Assembly: GCA_029891385.1 (NCBI GenBank)
Contig: CM057233.1
Location: 28,069,852-28,133,851, forward strand
DNA length: 64,000 bases
Origin: Erythroxylum novogranatense
Lineage: Eukaryota; Streptophyta; Magnoliopsida; Malpighiales; Erythroxylaceae
Direction: 5' to 3'
Positions 37,910 through 50,905 of the stretch are shown piece after piece. The translations under genes and the position numbers were made by a program. Numbering within the stretch: the first letter of the stretch is position 1; each line of letters starts with the position of its first letter. The notes beneath the pieces are model-generated. The model ran no database searches and was not told the origin of the DNA. It saw only the letters and a list, made by a program, of their open reading frames with translations.

Positions 37910-38945
37910 TGAGGGGTTTATCATAGAGCAACTTCACATTCTATTACGTACTAAACTATCATAGTTTCAAATTGCGACCATTACCACGATTTTCTGCAAT
38001 TGCACTAGTATCATTCGTAATCACCATAATCCCCTCTACGTTAATGATTAGCATTGTTTCAGATCATAAGAATTCATGGTTTTAACAACTTGCTCTAGAG
38101 TTAATATTTTGTGGGCAAGTGTCATTTGATGCCTCTGAAAAGGCAGTATGGAGGGCTTCATTAAGACCCAAAATCTGCAATCAGCACATAATCATTTTCA
38201 AGATGTCAGCAATGACCTCATTCATGTATACTTGAGCCCTTTCAATTCAACCCCCAAACTCTAAAATTTATCGTTCAGAGTTTTGCCAAATTCAATTATT
38301 ATCAGTGACATGCATATGCAAAGTAACCAAATTATGTAAGTAGTCCATTGCAAGTTAACTAAAAGCATAGTATCAAATTCAGTTATTATGTCAAAAATCA
38401 CATATCGGCTTGCTCTTTGGCATCTTTGTGCTTACAAATGCATCATTTTTCACGGTAACGTACATCAAGTTTTCAGAGGTATAAACTCATTCCTTTAACA
38501 AAATTGGATTGAAATACACTTAAAAAGTTCCTCAATGTGAAAGAAAAACATTCAAAAGGCTTTTTCTTTAAACCTTAACCAAATTTATTTCTTGAAATTG
38601 AAAATTTCATTTGTTAAAACCTAAAAATTAATGATCATGCAACTTTGAACCCCTAGTGAGATTGAAATGAATAAAATAAGGGTTTAGAAGAAAAGTTACG
38701 TTGATCTTGACCCAATTTTTCTCTTGCTCATGCATAATCTTGTGATTCATACTACCTTTTGTAATTTGGCTTGTTCTCCACTTGATCTTACCTTGATGAT
38801 AGCTCAATCTTGACTCTTGATCTTATTTGTAGAAGTGTAACAATTTAAATTTATTCATCAAACATGAGCTGAGTAGTTTATCTGATATGGTAAAAAAAGT
38901 AAAGACTTTGTATATTAGTAGTATAAATATATAAATATAAATATA
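37910..38945. other. No gene recognised
   Basis: AT-rich intergenic DNA between the foldback and the SINE. Only short chance frames are present. Confidence 0.4.
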
Positions 38946-38949
38946 TATA

Positions 38950-39195
38950 ATTTTGGATTCGAAGAAACCCCGTAGACGCAAGTAAGCAAGTAGACACCTC
39001 TCTCGAGGCTCAATGGCATGACCACTCCACAAAGTGGCTAATTGAAAGACCTCATCATTGAGACCCAACTAGTTCTCCATCTACAAGTAAAACCCCTTGC
39101 CTCAGTGCTCTTACAAGAGGAGCTAGCATAGAATCGAACCTGGGACCTAACTAAAGTCAAGCCCCACTCTCAACCATCAAGCCACACCCCTTGAG
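38950..39195 (-). mobile_element. tRNA-derived SINE, minus orientation
   Basis: The minus strand begins CTCAAGGGGTGTGGCTTGAT, with an A-box-like GTGGCTTGATGGTTGAGAG, then a B box in CAGGTTCGATTC (about 39,128-39,140). The body runs to GGGGTTTCTTCGAATCC. The head is related to that of the SINE at 25.5 kb (both have AAGGGGTGTG). There is no poly(A) tail; it ends in an A/T-rich stretch. TATAAATAT-type repeats on both sides (about 38,921 and 39,203) may be the target duplication. Confidence 0.65.
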
Positions 39196-39827
39196 GGCAT
39201 TAGTATAAATATTCATATACTGAACCCATCCCTAAACTCAATTGACCCACTTTCTTTGAGCTAATTAAATGTGCAGCAAGTCTAAAGGAATTATTTCCCT
39301 TTTCCTCTGCAACAAAATTGTAACCACTAAAATTGATGAGCAAACTCACTAACTAAACCCGTTGAGATTAATGCGCTTCCATAGAGGATTCTGAATCTCT
39401 ACAGTATTGAGATCCAATTTCTGAAGTAATCCTTTCAGATTCAGTGTTTTTGATGAACCTATAAAATGAAGTGATTTTCTTTTCATGGAGAGCATTAGCC
39501 AACAGAAATCCTCCAATAATCATGAAATGAGCATTCCACTTTTCGTTGTCAACCTAATTCACTTTTTTTAAAAATCCAAAGTCAGATTACTCACCCTGGA
39601 AAATGAAAGAGACCATTATATCGCTAAAAGTTAGCTTTTTAACATTCACTTAAAAGTAAGGAACACTTAGTAGAAGGCAACGTATTATACATTTGCAAGA
39701 AATCTTTCTGCGGCATCCAATTTGTATAAACCGCTGCAAAAGAAATCTGGTTAAATGCAAAGACAAGCTGCAACTGCAAACAACACTGTAAAAAGAATTA
39801 GGCTAAGCCTAATACAATATGAGATGG

Positions 39828-42800
39828 TTATAGAGGAGGATAGAAATAGGAGGACAAGGAAAAGCCAAGGAAAAGCAAGCCTCCAATAGTAGCAACCGTC
39901 CTTTGAGAGATCTTAGATGCTAGCATGCTTCCTCCTACCACTGCTAGGCTTGTACAGAGAGAGTGTCCTATTATAGCCCCCACAGCAACCCCAACAGCAT
40001 TTTTATGTGTTGCCAGCTGAAGCACACAAATTATTATAGTTATATGTAAATTGTGGACTCTGTAGGATAAATATAGAGCATTTGATATCATCAAAATAGC
40101 TTCTTTGGATACTGCAATATCAATGAATGAGGCAATGTATATCATAATGCTAATAGTCACCATATAACAACTCTTTAGACAAATTCTCATCTTGCATCTG
40201 GAACTACTATGTAGTTTATTGTTGAGGAATACGTAAAGATGTTTATATCCACTTTTAACTTTGAGTTAAGCACTAAGTTCTGCACGAGGGTTAAGCATCG
40301 GCAACATGTCCAGTATCCAGAACTTGGTTTCTTTTTTTAAGCATTTGGAATTCCAAGTCTTTCAAAATTTCAGCTAATAAGACTAACCAAGAACCAACTT
40401 TCATTCACTAGAACCCTTGCGAATATAGTATACAGTTAGTGAAACAATTAACTAAAACTTTGAGATCCTAATTATTCAAGGCACAGCAAGGGAACAGATC
40501 TGCTTTTGCAGTGCATGTATACTGTAAACAAAGACAGAGTGAACTAAAGAAAACAAAATCAACTTACAGCAATTGTTGCAATCTGGCTACGATCACCCCA
40601 CTCAGCTAGAAAGGTCAAAATAAAGGACTGAAAATTAAAAGGAAATTGCTTTAGAAAGTTTGCTTCATCAGAAAATACATAAAACACTAAACAAGATAGG
40701 GTGAGTAAACTGCTAACAAATACTAATAAAAATCAGTATATAACTTACGTCAGACAAAATTGAAGAACAAATATTCAACTCTATCAAGCAACTGAAGTGA
40801 CAGTATTAATGCGGATGAATCAACGTACCTCCAAAAAGATTGGTGTACAAAATCTTGAAAAGAAGCGGCGATAAGCTGTTTTCCCCTGTCCACTCTCTAG
40901 TTTTTCTTCTACCTGAACAAGGTAAATGATGATGAGAAAGCCATGGTGATTAGAGGCATAATCAGAGGAAGACTAGGAACATAAATTTGAACCACATAAT
41001 GCTATCAAAAGAAACCTTTCAAACACTTATTTCAATCAACACTAGAGGCCTTAGGATATGTCTAAGACACTCCAAGGTAGTTCAGAAAAAGAAGAGTTCA
41101 AAGACTGCTGATGCTCAGAAGCGGAAAAATAGATCCAGAGCATAAACTTGATGACTAAAGTGATAGCTCTTTGACTAATAATATCATATTCATTTAACAT
41201 AGATATCCTAAAGACTATTGTTCTCAACTTAATATCACCAAAAATGCATGCAATTAGCCCAAAGTTTCCACACATTAAACTTACTACGCATCAAACTTTG
41301 TGTTACTCATGTAAAAGATATCAAAAACTTTAAGATCACAACTATTTCAACCACTTCATAGTGAAATACCAACACCACTGTTGTTTTTCACAATTTCTCT
41401 AAATGGAAAGCGAATGTGAAAATTTGGTAATACAACAGCTATCATGTAACTAGAAATAAGTGATTCTGAAGAAACAGAGAACGTACTTCTTCTATTTCTT
41501 TCTTCTGTGATGATTTTGAATCTGATCTCCAAGCAATGTAAAGCAGCCGAAGCCCAAAAAAGGCATAAAGAACTGCAAATGCAAGAATTAAAAAGTTAAG
41601 GGTAGCTAACAAGAGAATTGGCACTTTAATTTGCCACATCAAACAAAAAAGTTGAGTGACAATTTATATATTCCTGGCATGCCTATAATGGAAACAAATT
41701 CATCTTTGGGTAGAAGGATGATAGTAAAGGTTCCAGATCCAACACATAATCTAAAAGAATAGCCATGGAGCATAGTATTACCCTGACCAAACAAGCACAC
41801 AAAATGAGAGTAGATAAAAGATATTGAATGCATCAACAAATGTACTATCTTTCAATCAGAAAGGAAAAATGTTTGTAAGTACGTGAAAGAGCTACTGAAT
41901 ACATATAAAATCATTACACTTGATAAATTTTTAAAAAAATCATTATACTTTATGCATCAATTTGAAGAGTTCCAAGATAATTATACGAGAAGATTGTTTC
42001 GAATATTCCCATTTAGTTTCTTTGATATGATAGAGAATAGGCCTATTTGGGATTGAAATCATTACGGTAATATCGTGCATGTTCTTTGAAATCATTATGG
42101 TAACATCGTGCATGTTCTCCCTTATATTGATAACTTAAGGAACCAAGCATCAAACTGCCTAAAATTTCTGAGGAAATTTCCTAAATCAGATACCAAGTTC
42201 ACATCATTGACAATGGTTTTCCTATCAAACAAATCATTAATACTTACAGCCAATATAACTGATAAAAGAAAGCCTACTGATATGCCTAACTTTCGGTACA
42301 TAAGCTTCAACAATTTGAAAAAAGAAAAGAATAATAACATGAAAATGCATTGCAAATCCGTTTATTTGTCTTTTTCGGTGAAATTTCAATCCAGAATGTC
42401 ATTTGATAAGCTTTCAAAAGGTAGGTCACAAATTCCTACTTCTGTCAAATCTTCAACAGCAAAATGCTTATCATGGTGAGATCCATGGGATTATCTTTCA
42501 CAGCTACCACTAAAGCTGTAATCATGAACAACTATAGCTAAAGGAAGAATTGAAAAGATCAAGCATAAATACCGGAGCAATGTAATCTTCAAAACATGCT
42601 AGTGTATCATTCTTAATAAAGTAATCAAGTAATTGGTATACTAGCCACCCATGTTTCAAGACCGCCTAAGTTGATCATCTATTACATGGAAAAAGATAGC
42701 ATAGGAGTCGGTAATACAAAGGCTTAAGATATGTCAAGTATACATATCCTGGGTCCCACTTGACTGAAGGCACCTATCTTCAATTGAAATTGTAATCTTC

Positions 42801-45800
42801 AAGTAACAATAAGTCAAACTTGCAGTTGGGCTAAGGCCCATCTTCTAGGAAGAGAAGTCCACATTGTATTGCAAGGAAAATTTCTCAGTTTCAAGCATGA
42901 TCCATTTTCGTGTTGTGACAAGGAAAGTCCTAAACAACTTGCATGGTGATAGTAGTTCTTCTTCACTTGTGCTAGTTTATCTGTCCTTCCCAATTAGCCT
43001 AAGAATGAGTCTCTAGCAATTTTTGTTATAAATTCTTATTCACTTATGTTCCTTTATCTTTCTTCTCAATGGCCTAATGTTGAAACTCTAAGAACTTCTG
43101 CTTCCAGCTCTGGATCAATTCATGATCACAACATTTATAACAAAAGAAGGCCATTGCAAATATTTACATTCTCAATTTGATGAAAGATGCGCATATGTAT
43201 TACTTCTAGTAGAAACTTTTTATAGGACCCGAACATACAAGAGAGTTTTAACTCTAAATTTCAGAGTTCATATGAACAGGATGCTTCATTATTGCTGGAC
43301 ATAAATGACAATTAAAAACAAGTTAAAATCCAAGCCTCATGCCAGCGGGATGTGCAAATCATATGTTGCACAATATCTTTTGCATTTGAATTGATTATGT
43401 AATCTAACACAAAAATTGAAATATTCAATCTAGTTCAAGAATAATCTTTAGATTCTAACAAAATATAACACTTTCATTAAAACTGGAAACTGGGGACTTT
43501 GATTGTAAAGTTCACCATTAATAGATATAGATGACACTCCAATAATATGAAGGTTTTAGTTCTAGGAGGAAGTTACACCACCACCAAATATATGGAAATA
43601 CAGGTTTCATTTCTTCAATGGGTTAATTACATGTGGACTCTGTGGTTTTCTACTTCTTTATTTATTCTCTTATACTTTGAGAACTATCATATGAACCCCT
43701 AACATTTGACTGAAAGTGTAATAGACCCCCTTCCCTTCAGTTGTCTTTAAGTTACCATCTAATAAACGATGTAGTTTTGACATTAGAAAACAAGTGGAAA
43801 TTTTTTTGGAAACAAGCTACCATATAGATCACTCGAAAGTAGTAGTTCCTTATCTTGAATATATCTCCTTACTGAGTTATGCTGGCATGGATTCTTTAGG
43901 CCAAAAGCCCCATGTTGAGTAGTCAACATGATAGCTTCATCCCTCAGAAATTATCACACTTTTCTAAGGTTGAAATATTTTGTTTTATAGAGCAAATTAA
44001 ACAGGAACCTAAAGATAGCTGACAGGAAAGGTGTTTGTGATAATTTTATCAAATTTAGCATAGAATGAGCAGGTCAACAAAGATGCCTCCACCCTTGGTA
44101 TGAAAAATAAAATCCACTCATGTCAATTCTACGATATCCAATAATATTTAGACGCATAAGTTCAATTGGAGAAATCGTATAAGTGTTAACGAGCCTTGGC
44201 CAATGCTTAGCATATGAGTTGGTATGAAGATGGCATGTCAACTAGGAAACAAGGCAAAGTCCTATGATTAGGTAAGGCCTATATGCAAGGTCGACGAAAC
44301 CTCTAAAGCAAGCGAGAGTTGGTATGTGTTGGTGCACATTGACAGAAATCTTCGACAATGAGAGAGATTTGGATGTGAGACCAAAGATAATTGTCGCACG
44401 TAATTCATGCTAAGTCTGAGAGTGCATTAAGGCATTTGAATAATTGGGTCCCATCCTATGCATAGGCCTTCCATAGGTTGCTACAAAGAAATTATCCCTA
44501 TATAGCTCTTCTTGGTTTATGTAAAAAAATTATGGTCTCGAAGTGATGGGACCAGAAGGAAGGACAAATATAGAAAAATAAAGAAAGGATTGTTTGGTAA
44601 AAAAGAAATTGGAGGGAGCAAGAAAACAATTGTGAGAATAGTATACAGAGAAAATGTAAGAGTTAGTCAAAGCGAGGAAAAGGGATTAATAGGAAGAAGG
44701 TGAGGATGGAGGAGACAAGAGGAGAGATTAGAGAGAGAAGCGAGGTGCGAATATGGAAAGTGAGAAAAATGAAAGACAAGGGGGGAGAAGATGAAATTTG
44801 GACAAGAAAGAGAGGAACTTGAAAAAGCAAGTGCAAACATGCTTCTTTTGTTCAAAAAATGCACAAATGTAGCTTTCTTTATTTACAGAAGTCCCAAAAC
44901 CTTTCTACTCACAAAATACCTCACAGCGGATATCTTTGGGTGTTAACATAGTCATAAACCAAGCAACATTAAGGGGTATATTCAAAAAAAGAGTATGGGG
45001 TTTATAGTCACCATAGCAACATGACCACAAAAACAATATGATTGAGATTCAGGTTAGATTAATAGGAATTAAAGATACTTAAATAAAAAACAGCGTAGCA
45101 GCCAACAAATAATATGTAACAATGTTATATTGGTTACAAGTTGCCTACCTGTGGCCGCACTATTTGTATGTTTTCTTGATATCAAATTTGGCACAATCCT
45201 ACCTAGTCCAGTAGAAAGTACCTAATTGAGACATGTGATAGCACTATGCTTCAAACCCTTGAGAAGAAGCAAATTGCAAACGGCCACAGTGGAATATCAA
45301 TGAATCTTAAAGCAAAAGAAAAGAATTTAAAAAATATACCGTCATGACAATCAAAGCAGCAAGTGCACCAGATAGCACTATTGACTTAGGATGGCGCATT
45401 GCCATTAGAGCAGCTATTATGAATGTCTCATCTCCAATCTAGCAATCAAATAACAGAATTCATGTCTGCACTCAAAAGTAAAAGGCAGGAAATGAAACTT
45501 CTTTATCTAACTAAACCCAAAAGTATCAACTCACCAAATTTATAAATGGATATTAGAGCTAGTTAAAAACACACGATGTGTGTTGAATGAAGTATGTGAA
45601 CTCAATGAATGGAAGGAACAGGAAAATGTAGTTTTTCTTTGTCCAACAATTATATGTGGAAAGATGAAAATGGTGGAAACAAACTTTAATCTGATTTTCA
45701 GTTGACTTAAAAAAAATGATGAAATAAAAGAGCACAGCAAAGCATAAAAGCTTTGTTCACAAACCTCACTGACAATGATCATTGACAAGCTTGCAAATAA

Positions 45801-46312
45801 GGCATCAAAAGTTCCAAGACCAGAATCTAAATTAAGACCGATACCGACAGAATTGTTGTCAAGGTCATTGGTAGTAATCTGTATAAAACACCAGATATCA
45901 TTACAAGCCTGCATCGCAGATATCCTTATAGGTCTAAAAATTGCAAAAAGACAAATCTAAGTTCAACTAAAAATGCTAGAAAAAGAATAAAATGCAAAAG
46001 TACAATACATATCCAAAACGAAAGAGAATGCTCACCATCCCACGACGGCCGAGGACCGTAGCCCCTGCATTAGAATCTTTGTTCTCATTTTCCAACAGAG
46101 ATTCCTAATAACGCCAGAATATGCAACAATGAAAACACAGCACATACGAAAAATTGTTAAAGTCGATCGATAAACACAGGAACACGTTCATGCAGATAAT
46201 TTTAAAAATGAAGAATCATGAGGAAAAGAGAGACCTGAGCAGAAACGTGTGAAAGAATAAAAAACAATGACGCAACAGCGAAGAGAGCCCTATGGTTTGA
46301 GCCAAACCCCAT
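39828..46312 (-). CDS. PML3: GDT1-like Mn/Ca transporter, PML3-type (Golgi)
   Basis: GDT1/UPF0016 proteins move Mn2+ and Ca2+ in exchange for protons; the plant PML3-type member works in the Golgi. Nine exons join in frame with GT-AG junctions: 46,235-46,312, 46,036-46,104, 45,765-45,878, 45,340-45,438, 45,149-45,221, 41,487-41,572, 40,829-40,912, 40,568-40,627 and 39,828-40,016. They total 852 bases (283 residues). The N terminus MGFGSNHRALFAVASLFFIL is a signal peptide. The two family signatures are present: E-IGDET (split between exons 3 and 4) and EWGDRS (exon 8). Each starts a cluster of hydrophobic helices, with an acidic/lysine loop (SSQKKEIEEVEEKLESGQ) between. It ends FSLSSYFYPPL. 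The signal peptide and length favour GDT1-like 3 over the shorter GDT1-like 4/5 and the chloroplast forms. The gene looks intact. Confidence 0.93.
41573..45148 (-). other. Large intron 5 of the GDT1-like gene
   Basis: 3576 bases, far longer than the other introns. It contains a 38-bp tandem duplication near 42,060 and a purine-rich stretch at about 44,540-44,830. No transposon could be delimited. Confidence 0.7.
42053..42120. repeat. ~34-38-bp tandem duplication in the GDT1-like intron
   Basis: GAAATCATTACGGTAATATC..GTGCATGTTCTTT is followed by GAAATCATTATGGTAACATC..GTGCATGTTCT. Confidence 0.8.
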
Positions 46313-46826
46313 GGCACCAACCGATTCTCTCTCAAATTATCTCCCTTTGGTTTGAGAAGAAGTAGATGAAAACAAATAAATAGAGATGATTTGCTGGTAA
46401 AATTAAGAAACAAATTGATAAAAGCGGTGATCTGATCTCTGCTTCACTGGAACTATACGTTGCAGCTGTGTAATAAGTCAAAGATCTAAACTAAGGAAGC
46501 CAAAAATTGAGAGAAAATAACAATATAGATCTGCATAAATGCCTAGATCCCTAGAAACGAAAGATGTTACATTTCTTTATCAAATTTTTGCATCTTATTG
46601 TGTATGTTAGTTTATTTTATTCTTAGTTGACTTTTACCAAAAAATTTTACGTAAATAAAACACAGTATTCTTCCGTTCCAATTGTTCCCTTTAATTTTTA
46701 TAGATCTCACTTATTAGATGAATAGATTTTTTTTATTAAAAGGAAGAAAAGACGATACAATCACATAATTTGTCTAAGAAAACAGACCCCGACATATCCT
46801 CTAAGAGGATAGAATGGCATCCAAAG
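46313..46826. other. Upstream region of the GDT1-like gene, cut by element A
   Basis: About 510 bases between the start codon of the minus-strand transporter gene and the LTR of element A. It should hold the 5' UTR and any remaining proximal promoter. A CTTCCGTTCCAATTGTTCCC segment near 46,672 resembles the end of a CTCC-type MITE. Confidence 0.5.
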
Positions 46827-49019
46827 TGTTGGATCCCATTTTTTTTTAATGATGATATTAAGCATGAATTGTGATAATTATGTGTTTATGCCTTAGTTTG
46901 ATTAATTTTGGAGTATTAGTGGATAATTGAGGTATATTTGCGTTTAATGTGGTTGAAATAAGAATTTATGGGTAAAAATTTATGAGGGCATTTTGGGAAG
47001 ATTACTTGAGTTAGAATGTTTTAGGCTTTGAAAGGAAGGGTATAATGGTCTTTATACTCCCTTTTGACTTAAGTAGGAAGTTAGAAGGAAAAGAAAAGAA
47101 AGAAGAAAAAGAAGGAAATAGAGGAAAGAAGAAGAAGAGTGCGTCGTCGGTGAGAAGAAGAGAAGAGAAGAGGGATTCTTCGATCTTTGCAGTTTCCGAC
47201 CGATTTGAAGTGATTTCCTGGTAAGTTCTGCTTGTGTTAAACTTGTTATGGTTAGATTTAAACCTAGAGAATGTTGAATGTAGCAGAATCAAAGGTTTTA
47301 GGGTTTGTAAAGCAAAAATGGTTGGATTTGTGGATTGATATGTTTGTGACTGATTTTGAGGTTTGATTGAGTTAGAAATATAGTTAAAGACATGATCTAA
47401 AGTTTAGATGTGCTGCATTTGAATTAGGGAAAGGATTGAAGTGAGAAAATGCTGGAAAATGGGTTTCGGAGTCGTTCTCCAGACCCGCACGACGCGACGT
47501 GCGTATGAACATGCCGCGACGTGCGAGAAAGGGAAACAACGTCGCGACGAATTAATGTTTATTCACCGCGACGTACGAAGGCGTGGTCTTCGCCATGGCA
47601 AGACACTTCAGGTGCAACCCGGCAAGCGGGTCGTTTCGTCGAACGAACGTGGCTTTCGTCATGAGCGAAGTCTTCGTCATGATGAACGTCCTACGTCGTG
47701 ACGGCGCCTTGCCCAAAGAAAGATGAAGTTGGTATTTTGGGTATATCTTTTCTATAGATGTCAAATGAGGTGATTTTGGATTCGTTGTGATCTAGAAATA
47801 AAGGGCTACAAGTTTTATGAAGAAGGAAGTTGGAATCACCTTTAAGGGTTCGAGAATTTAGATGGAAGTCGGATGTAGGCGTTTAGTGCTTTACTTTTGA
47901 TTGTCAAGCTTTATGGAATATTTCTTTTGCGTAATGATTGAATGAGAACTTGGTTTATTATAGAAACCGTCGACCGACCCAATCGCAAGAGGAAGGACAC
48001 CAGTGAGTGGGATACTCGGGCGATATTAGGTAGGTAATATGTTTATGGTTATTGTGTGTATGGACAAATTGCCTTGTGTATGCTTGCTTGCACTATGTGA
48101 CATTGCTTGTGTTAAATTGTATGAGAAATATTGAACATGCGTTATGATTATGATTATGCATGGCCTTGATAGGCCTTATGGCATTTTGCAAGAATGGAAA
48201 GAATGAAAATTATGAAAGCTTTGATAAATGCTTTGAACATGGAACGAATGGTTATGTGTATTGTTTGGGTGAGAGAGTTACGGATTGAGTCATGTGCACG
48301 TTGACATAAAGCCTTCTCCCGGCTGTCCGCTTGAGGCAACGGGATCCTTGAGAAATCGGACTCGGATAGTTTACGGTATAAACTTCGATTTATCCGGATC
48401 ATTTTATGGAACTCTCGAACCATTTGTGTGCATTCAGGATTGATTTGACAGAAATGATGCATAATGATTGTTATGTTGAGAAACAAAAATTGCATGACCT
48501 ATGTTTATATGAATGTGAATCAATTGATGAATCTTGACTTGCTATAGATATATACATATTGCTTGATTGTGTGGCTCGTTGCTAATGGCTATAAACGTAT
48601 ATGCCACTGAGCTTCATAGCTCACCCCATTACTCTCTCCTCCTCAGATGCAGATCGAGACGATTGTCGACCTTGCAAGGCATCGGAAACTTCGAGCTAGT
48701 TAAGAGCCTTGTATTAAGTTAGTACTTGGTTAGCCCGCCAGCATTTCATCATGGAGCATACTTATGTATTTTGGAATTAAATTTCATTTTGTATTATGCT
48801 ACCTTTGAGAATACTTGCTGAATTTCCGTTAAGTTGTAATGGCATGAAGCCCCTTAGTTTTTGGGGTGTTTAACTCATAGATGTGAATGTATGTGTGTGT
48901 ATCGAATTATGGATTTGTATGGATGTTGGGATCGGGTCCAAAGGTATTTGGGCGCCCGTCGCCGGCGTAGCCCGAGGGGCGGCCTCGGGAATTTGGAGAT
49001 CCGGAACCCGGGCCCAACA
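46827..49019 (+). repeat. Element A 5' LTR (Ty3/gypsy)
   Basis: Begins TGTTGGATCCCA and ends GGGCCCAACA; the TGTTGG/CCAACA ends are inverted. It is followed after four bases by a primer-binding site. Length is 2193 bp. The 3' LTR lies outside the window, so the candidate target repeat CAAAG at 46,822-46,826 cannot be confirmed. Confidence 0.88.
47485..47705. repeat. CGACG-rich cluster inside the LTR of element A
   Basis: Motifs of the form CGCGACGTGCG, GTCGCGACGA, CGCGACGTACG and CGTCGTGACGG recur about every 20-40 bases, in an otherwise CpG-poor, AT-rich LTR. Confidence 0.6.
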
Positions 49020-49023
49020 TGTT

Positions 49024-49035
49024 TGGTATCAGAGC
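49024..49035 (+). other. Primer-binding site of element A
   Basis: TGGTATCAGAGC, complementary to the 3' end of initiator tRNA-Met, four bases after the LTR. Confidence 0.9.
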
Positions 49036-49187
49036 GCCTAGGTTTAGTGTCCTTGGCTTAGAATGCATAATAGGATGAATTGTGTGATATATGATGAATT
49101 GTTGCATTGATTAAGTGACATGCATATCATGCATACATGTAGATTGACCTCTAGCTAATCCTTAGTGTTTCCATTTGAAGGAGTACG

Positions 49188-50335
49188 ATGCCACCTCGTA
49201 GAAGGACACGAGGAGCTTTGCAAGGATTCATTGCACCTGACTCTCCGACTGGAGAGGGGAGGACTGATGAGTCAGTAGCCCCAGGAAATGCTGAGGCTTC
49301 TGTAGGGCTAGGTAGTGAGCTCATTCCTTCGCAGACTCAGGAGTCGCCAACTATGCAGGAGCAAGTGCCTCCGTTGGATCCGAGGCTGTTCCAGGCGTTT
49401 ACTCAGGCATTTGTTCAAAGCATGGGTCGATGTCATGAGTTTTATGCTTCAACCCCGATTAAAAAGGCGAAGGTTGACAGATTGAGGAAGTATGGAGCAG
49501 TGGACTTCTATGGGACCACTGACCCTGAAGAAGCCGAGACTTGGTTAAGAAAGACTGAGAGAGTGCTAGATCAGATGGACTGTGAGGATGACGAGAGAGT
49601 CATCTATGCTGCGAGTTTGCTTCAGGGAGATGCTTTGCATTGGTGGGAGACGGTGCTAGGGAGTCAGATGAGGCTAGTAGGGTTGACATGACAGGACTTC
49701 CTTGCTGCTTTCAGGAAGAAATATCTGTCAGAGGTTTACATTCAGCAGAAGCAGAGGGAGTTCCTCAGTTTGGCTCAGAGGGAAATGACAGTCAGTGAGT
49801 ACGAGCGGCGGTTCACTAAGTTGGCGAGGTATGCTTCGGATCTGATGCTGAGTGAGGCTGCTAGATGTCGCCGGTTTGAGTCGGGCCTGCACTTGGCCAT
49901 CAGAGAGAAGGTGATTGTGCAGAATTTCTGTGACTTCCAGCAATTAGTTAAGGCAGCTTTGAGGGTAGAAAATATTGAGAATATCAAGAGTGCTGTAAAC
50001 AAGAAGAGAAAGGGCAGAGCAGCGATTCAGAGGGAGGTAGCACTAGTACTCTTATGCCAGACAGAGTCTAGGAGCTTCGATTCGATCGAGAGGAGAGGAG
50101 CAAGATGGCGAGCCGACCCAGGCCGATGATGACTTCTCTGCTTTCACCAAGCCTCCACGGTGGGGCGGTAGAAGGGAGATGGAGATAGGTCATTCATTCC
50201 GAAGTGTGAGCACTGCGGAAGATCCCATAGAGGAGAGTGCTTCAGATTGACAGGAGCTTGTTTTAACTGTGGGGAAAAGGGACACATTACCAGAGAGTGT
50301 CCTCAGCCTCCACGACAAGAGATGAGTTAGATGCA
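49188..50335 (+). pseudogene. Element A gag (capsid and zinc knuckles)
   Basis: Starts MPPRRRTRGALQGF, the usual start of these gag proteins. It then has the retrotransposon gag domain (LRKYGAVDFYGTTDPEEAET, LQGDALHWWETV, FLSLAQREMTVSEYERRFTK). Near the end are two CCHC-like knuckles, CEHCGRSHRGEC and CFNCGEKGHITREC (about 50,200-50,300). It is broken by an in-frame TGA at 49,689-49,691 where TGG (Trp) is expected, and by a frameshift after about 50,110, so this copy cannot make full gag. Confidence 0.85.
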
Positions 50336-50444
50336 AGTTCCGAGGAGGACAGAGACCATGGGATAGAGGATCATGCGAAGTGGGCGATTCGGATGTAGCA
50401 AGAGAGTGAGCATTCGGGAGACCCGGAGGCGAGCACCGGCTAGG

Positions 50445-50905
50445 GTGTTTGCTATGACTAGAAAGGATGCAGAGACCGCTCTAGATGTAGTCACTGGTAC
50501 GGTTCAGTTATTTTCTGATGCTGTGATTGCTTTGATTGATCCGGGTTCTACTCATTCGTTTGTTTCCTCGAGTAGACCCGTGTGTGATAGAAATGTGAGC
50601 CCTTTGGATACTCCGCTGATGGTGAGTACTCCAATCGGCCAGTACATTGTGATTAGTCAAGTGTATAGAGGTTGTGAGATTCGCATTGATGGAGAACTTC
50701 TAGTGGTTGATTTGATACCACTGAAGATGGGAGGATTAGATGTGATTTTGGGTATGGATACGTTAGAAAAGTACAATGCCCTTTTGGATTGTAAACAGAA
50801 GACAGTAGAATTTGAATTGGATAGTGGCAGGAGAGTGGTGTTTGTGGGGGACAGAAAAGCAGGTCCGCCCAGAATTGTTTCAGCTTTGACAGCAGAAAAG
50901 ATGAT
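50445..50905 (+). pseudogene. Element A protease region, cut by element B
   Basis: Contains ALIDPGSTHSFVSSS (about 50,525-50,572), the aspartic protease active site in its DPG form, then VSTPIGQYIVISQVYRGCEI and LDVILGMDTLEKYNA. The frame runs into the left end of element B at 50,906 and resumes in frame at 63,208. Confidence 0.85.
50901..50905 (+). other. Target-site duplication of element B, left copy
   Basis: ATGAT directly before TGTTAGACCCC; an identical ATGAT follows the right LTR at 63,208-63,212. Confidence 0.92.

Noticed and set aside
44512..44864. Purine-rich frames inside the GDT1-like intron
   Set aside because: Lys/Arg-rich translation comes from simple purine bias; there is no start context or homology.
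45540..45914. 124-codon minus frame at the GDT1-like locus
   Set aside because: Only its middle (exon 3, 45,765-45,878) is coding; the rest is retained intron.
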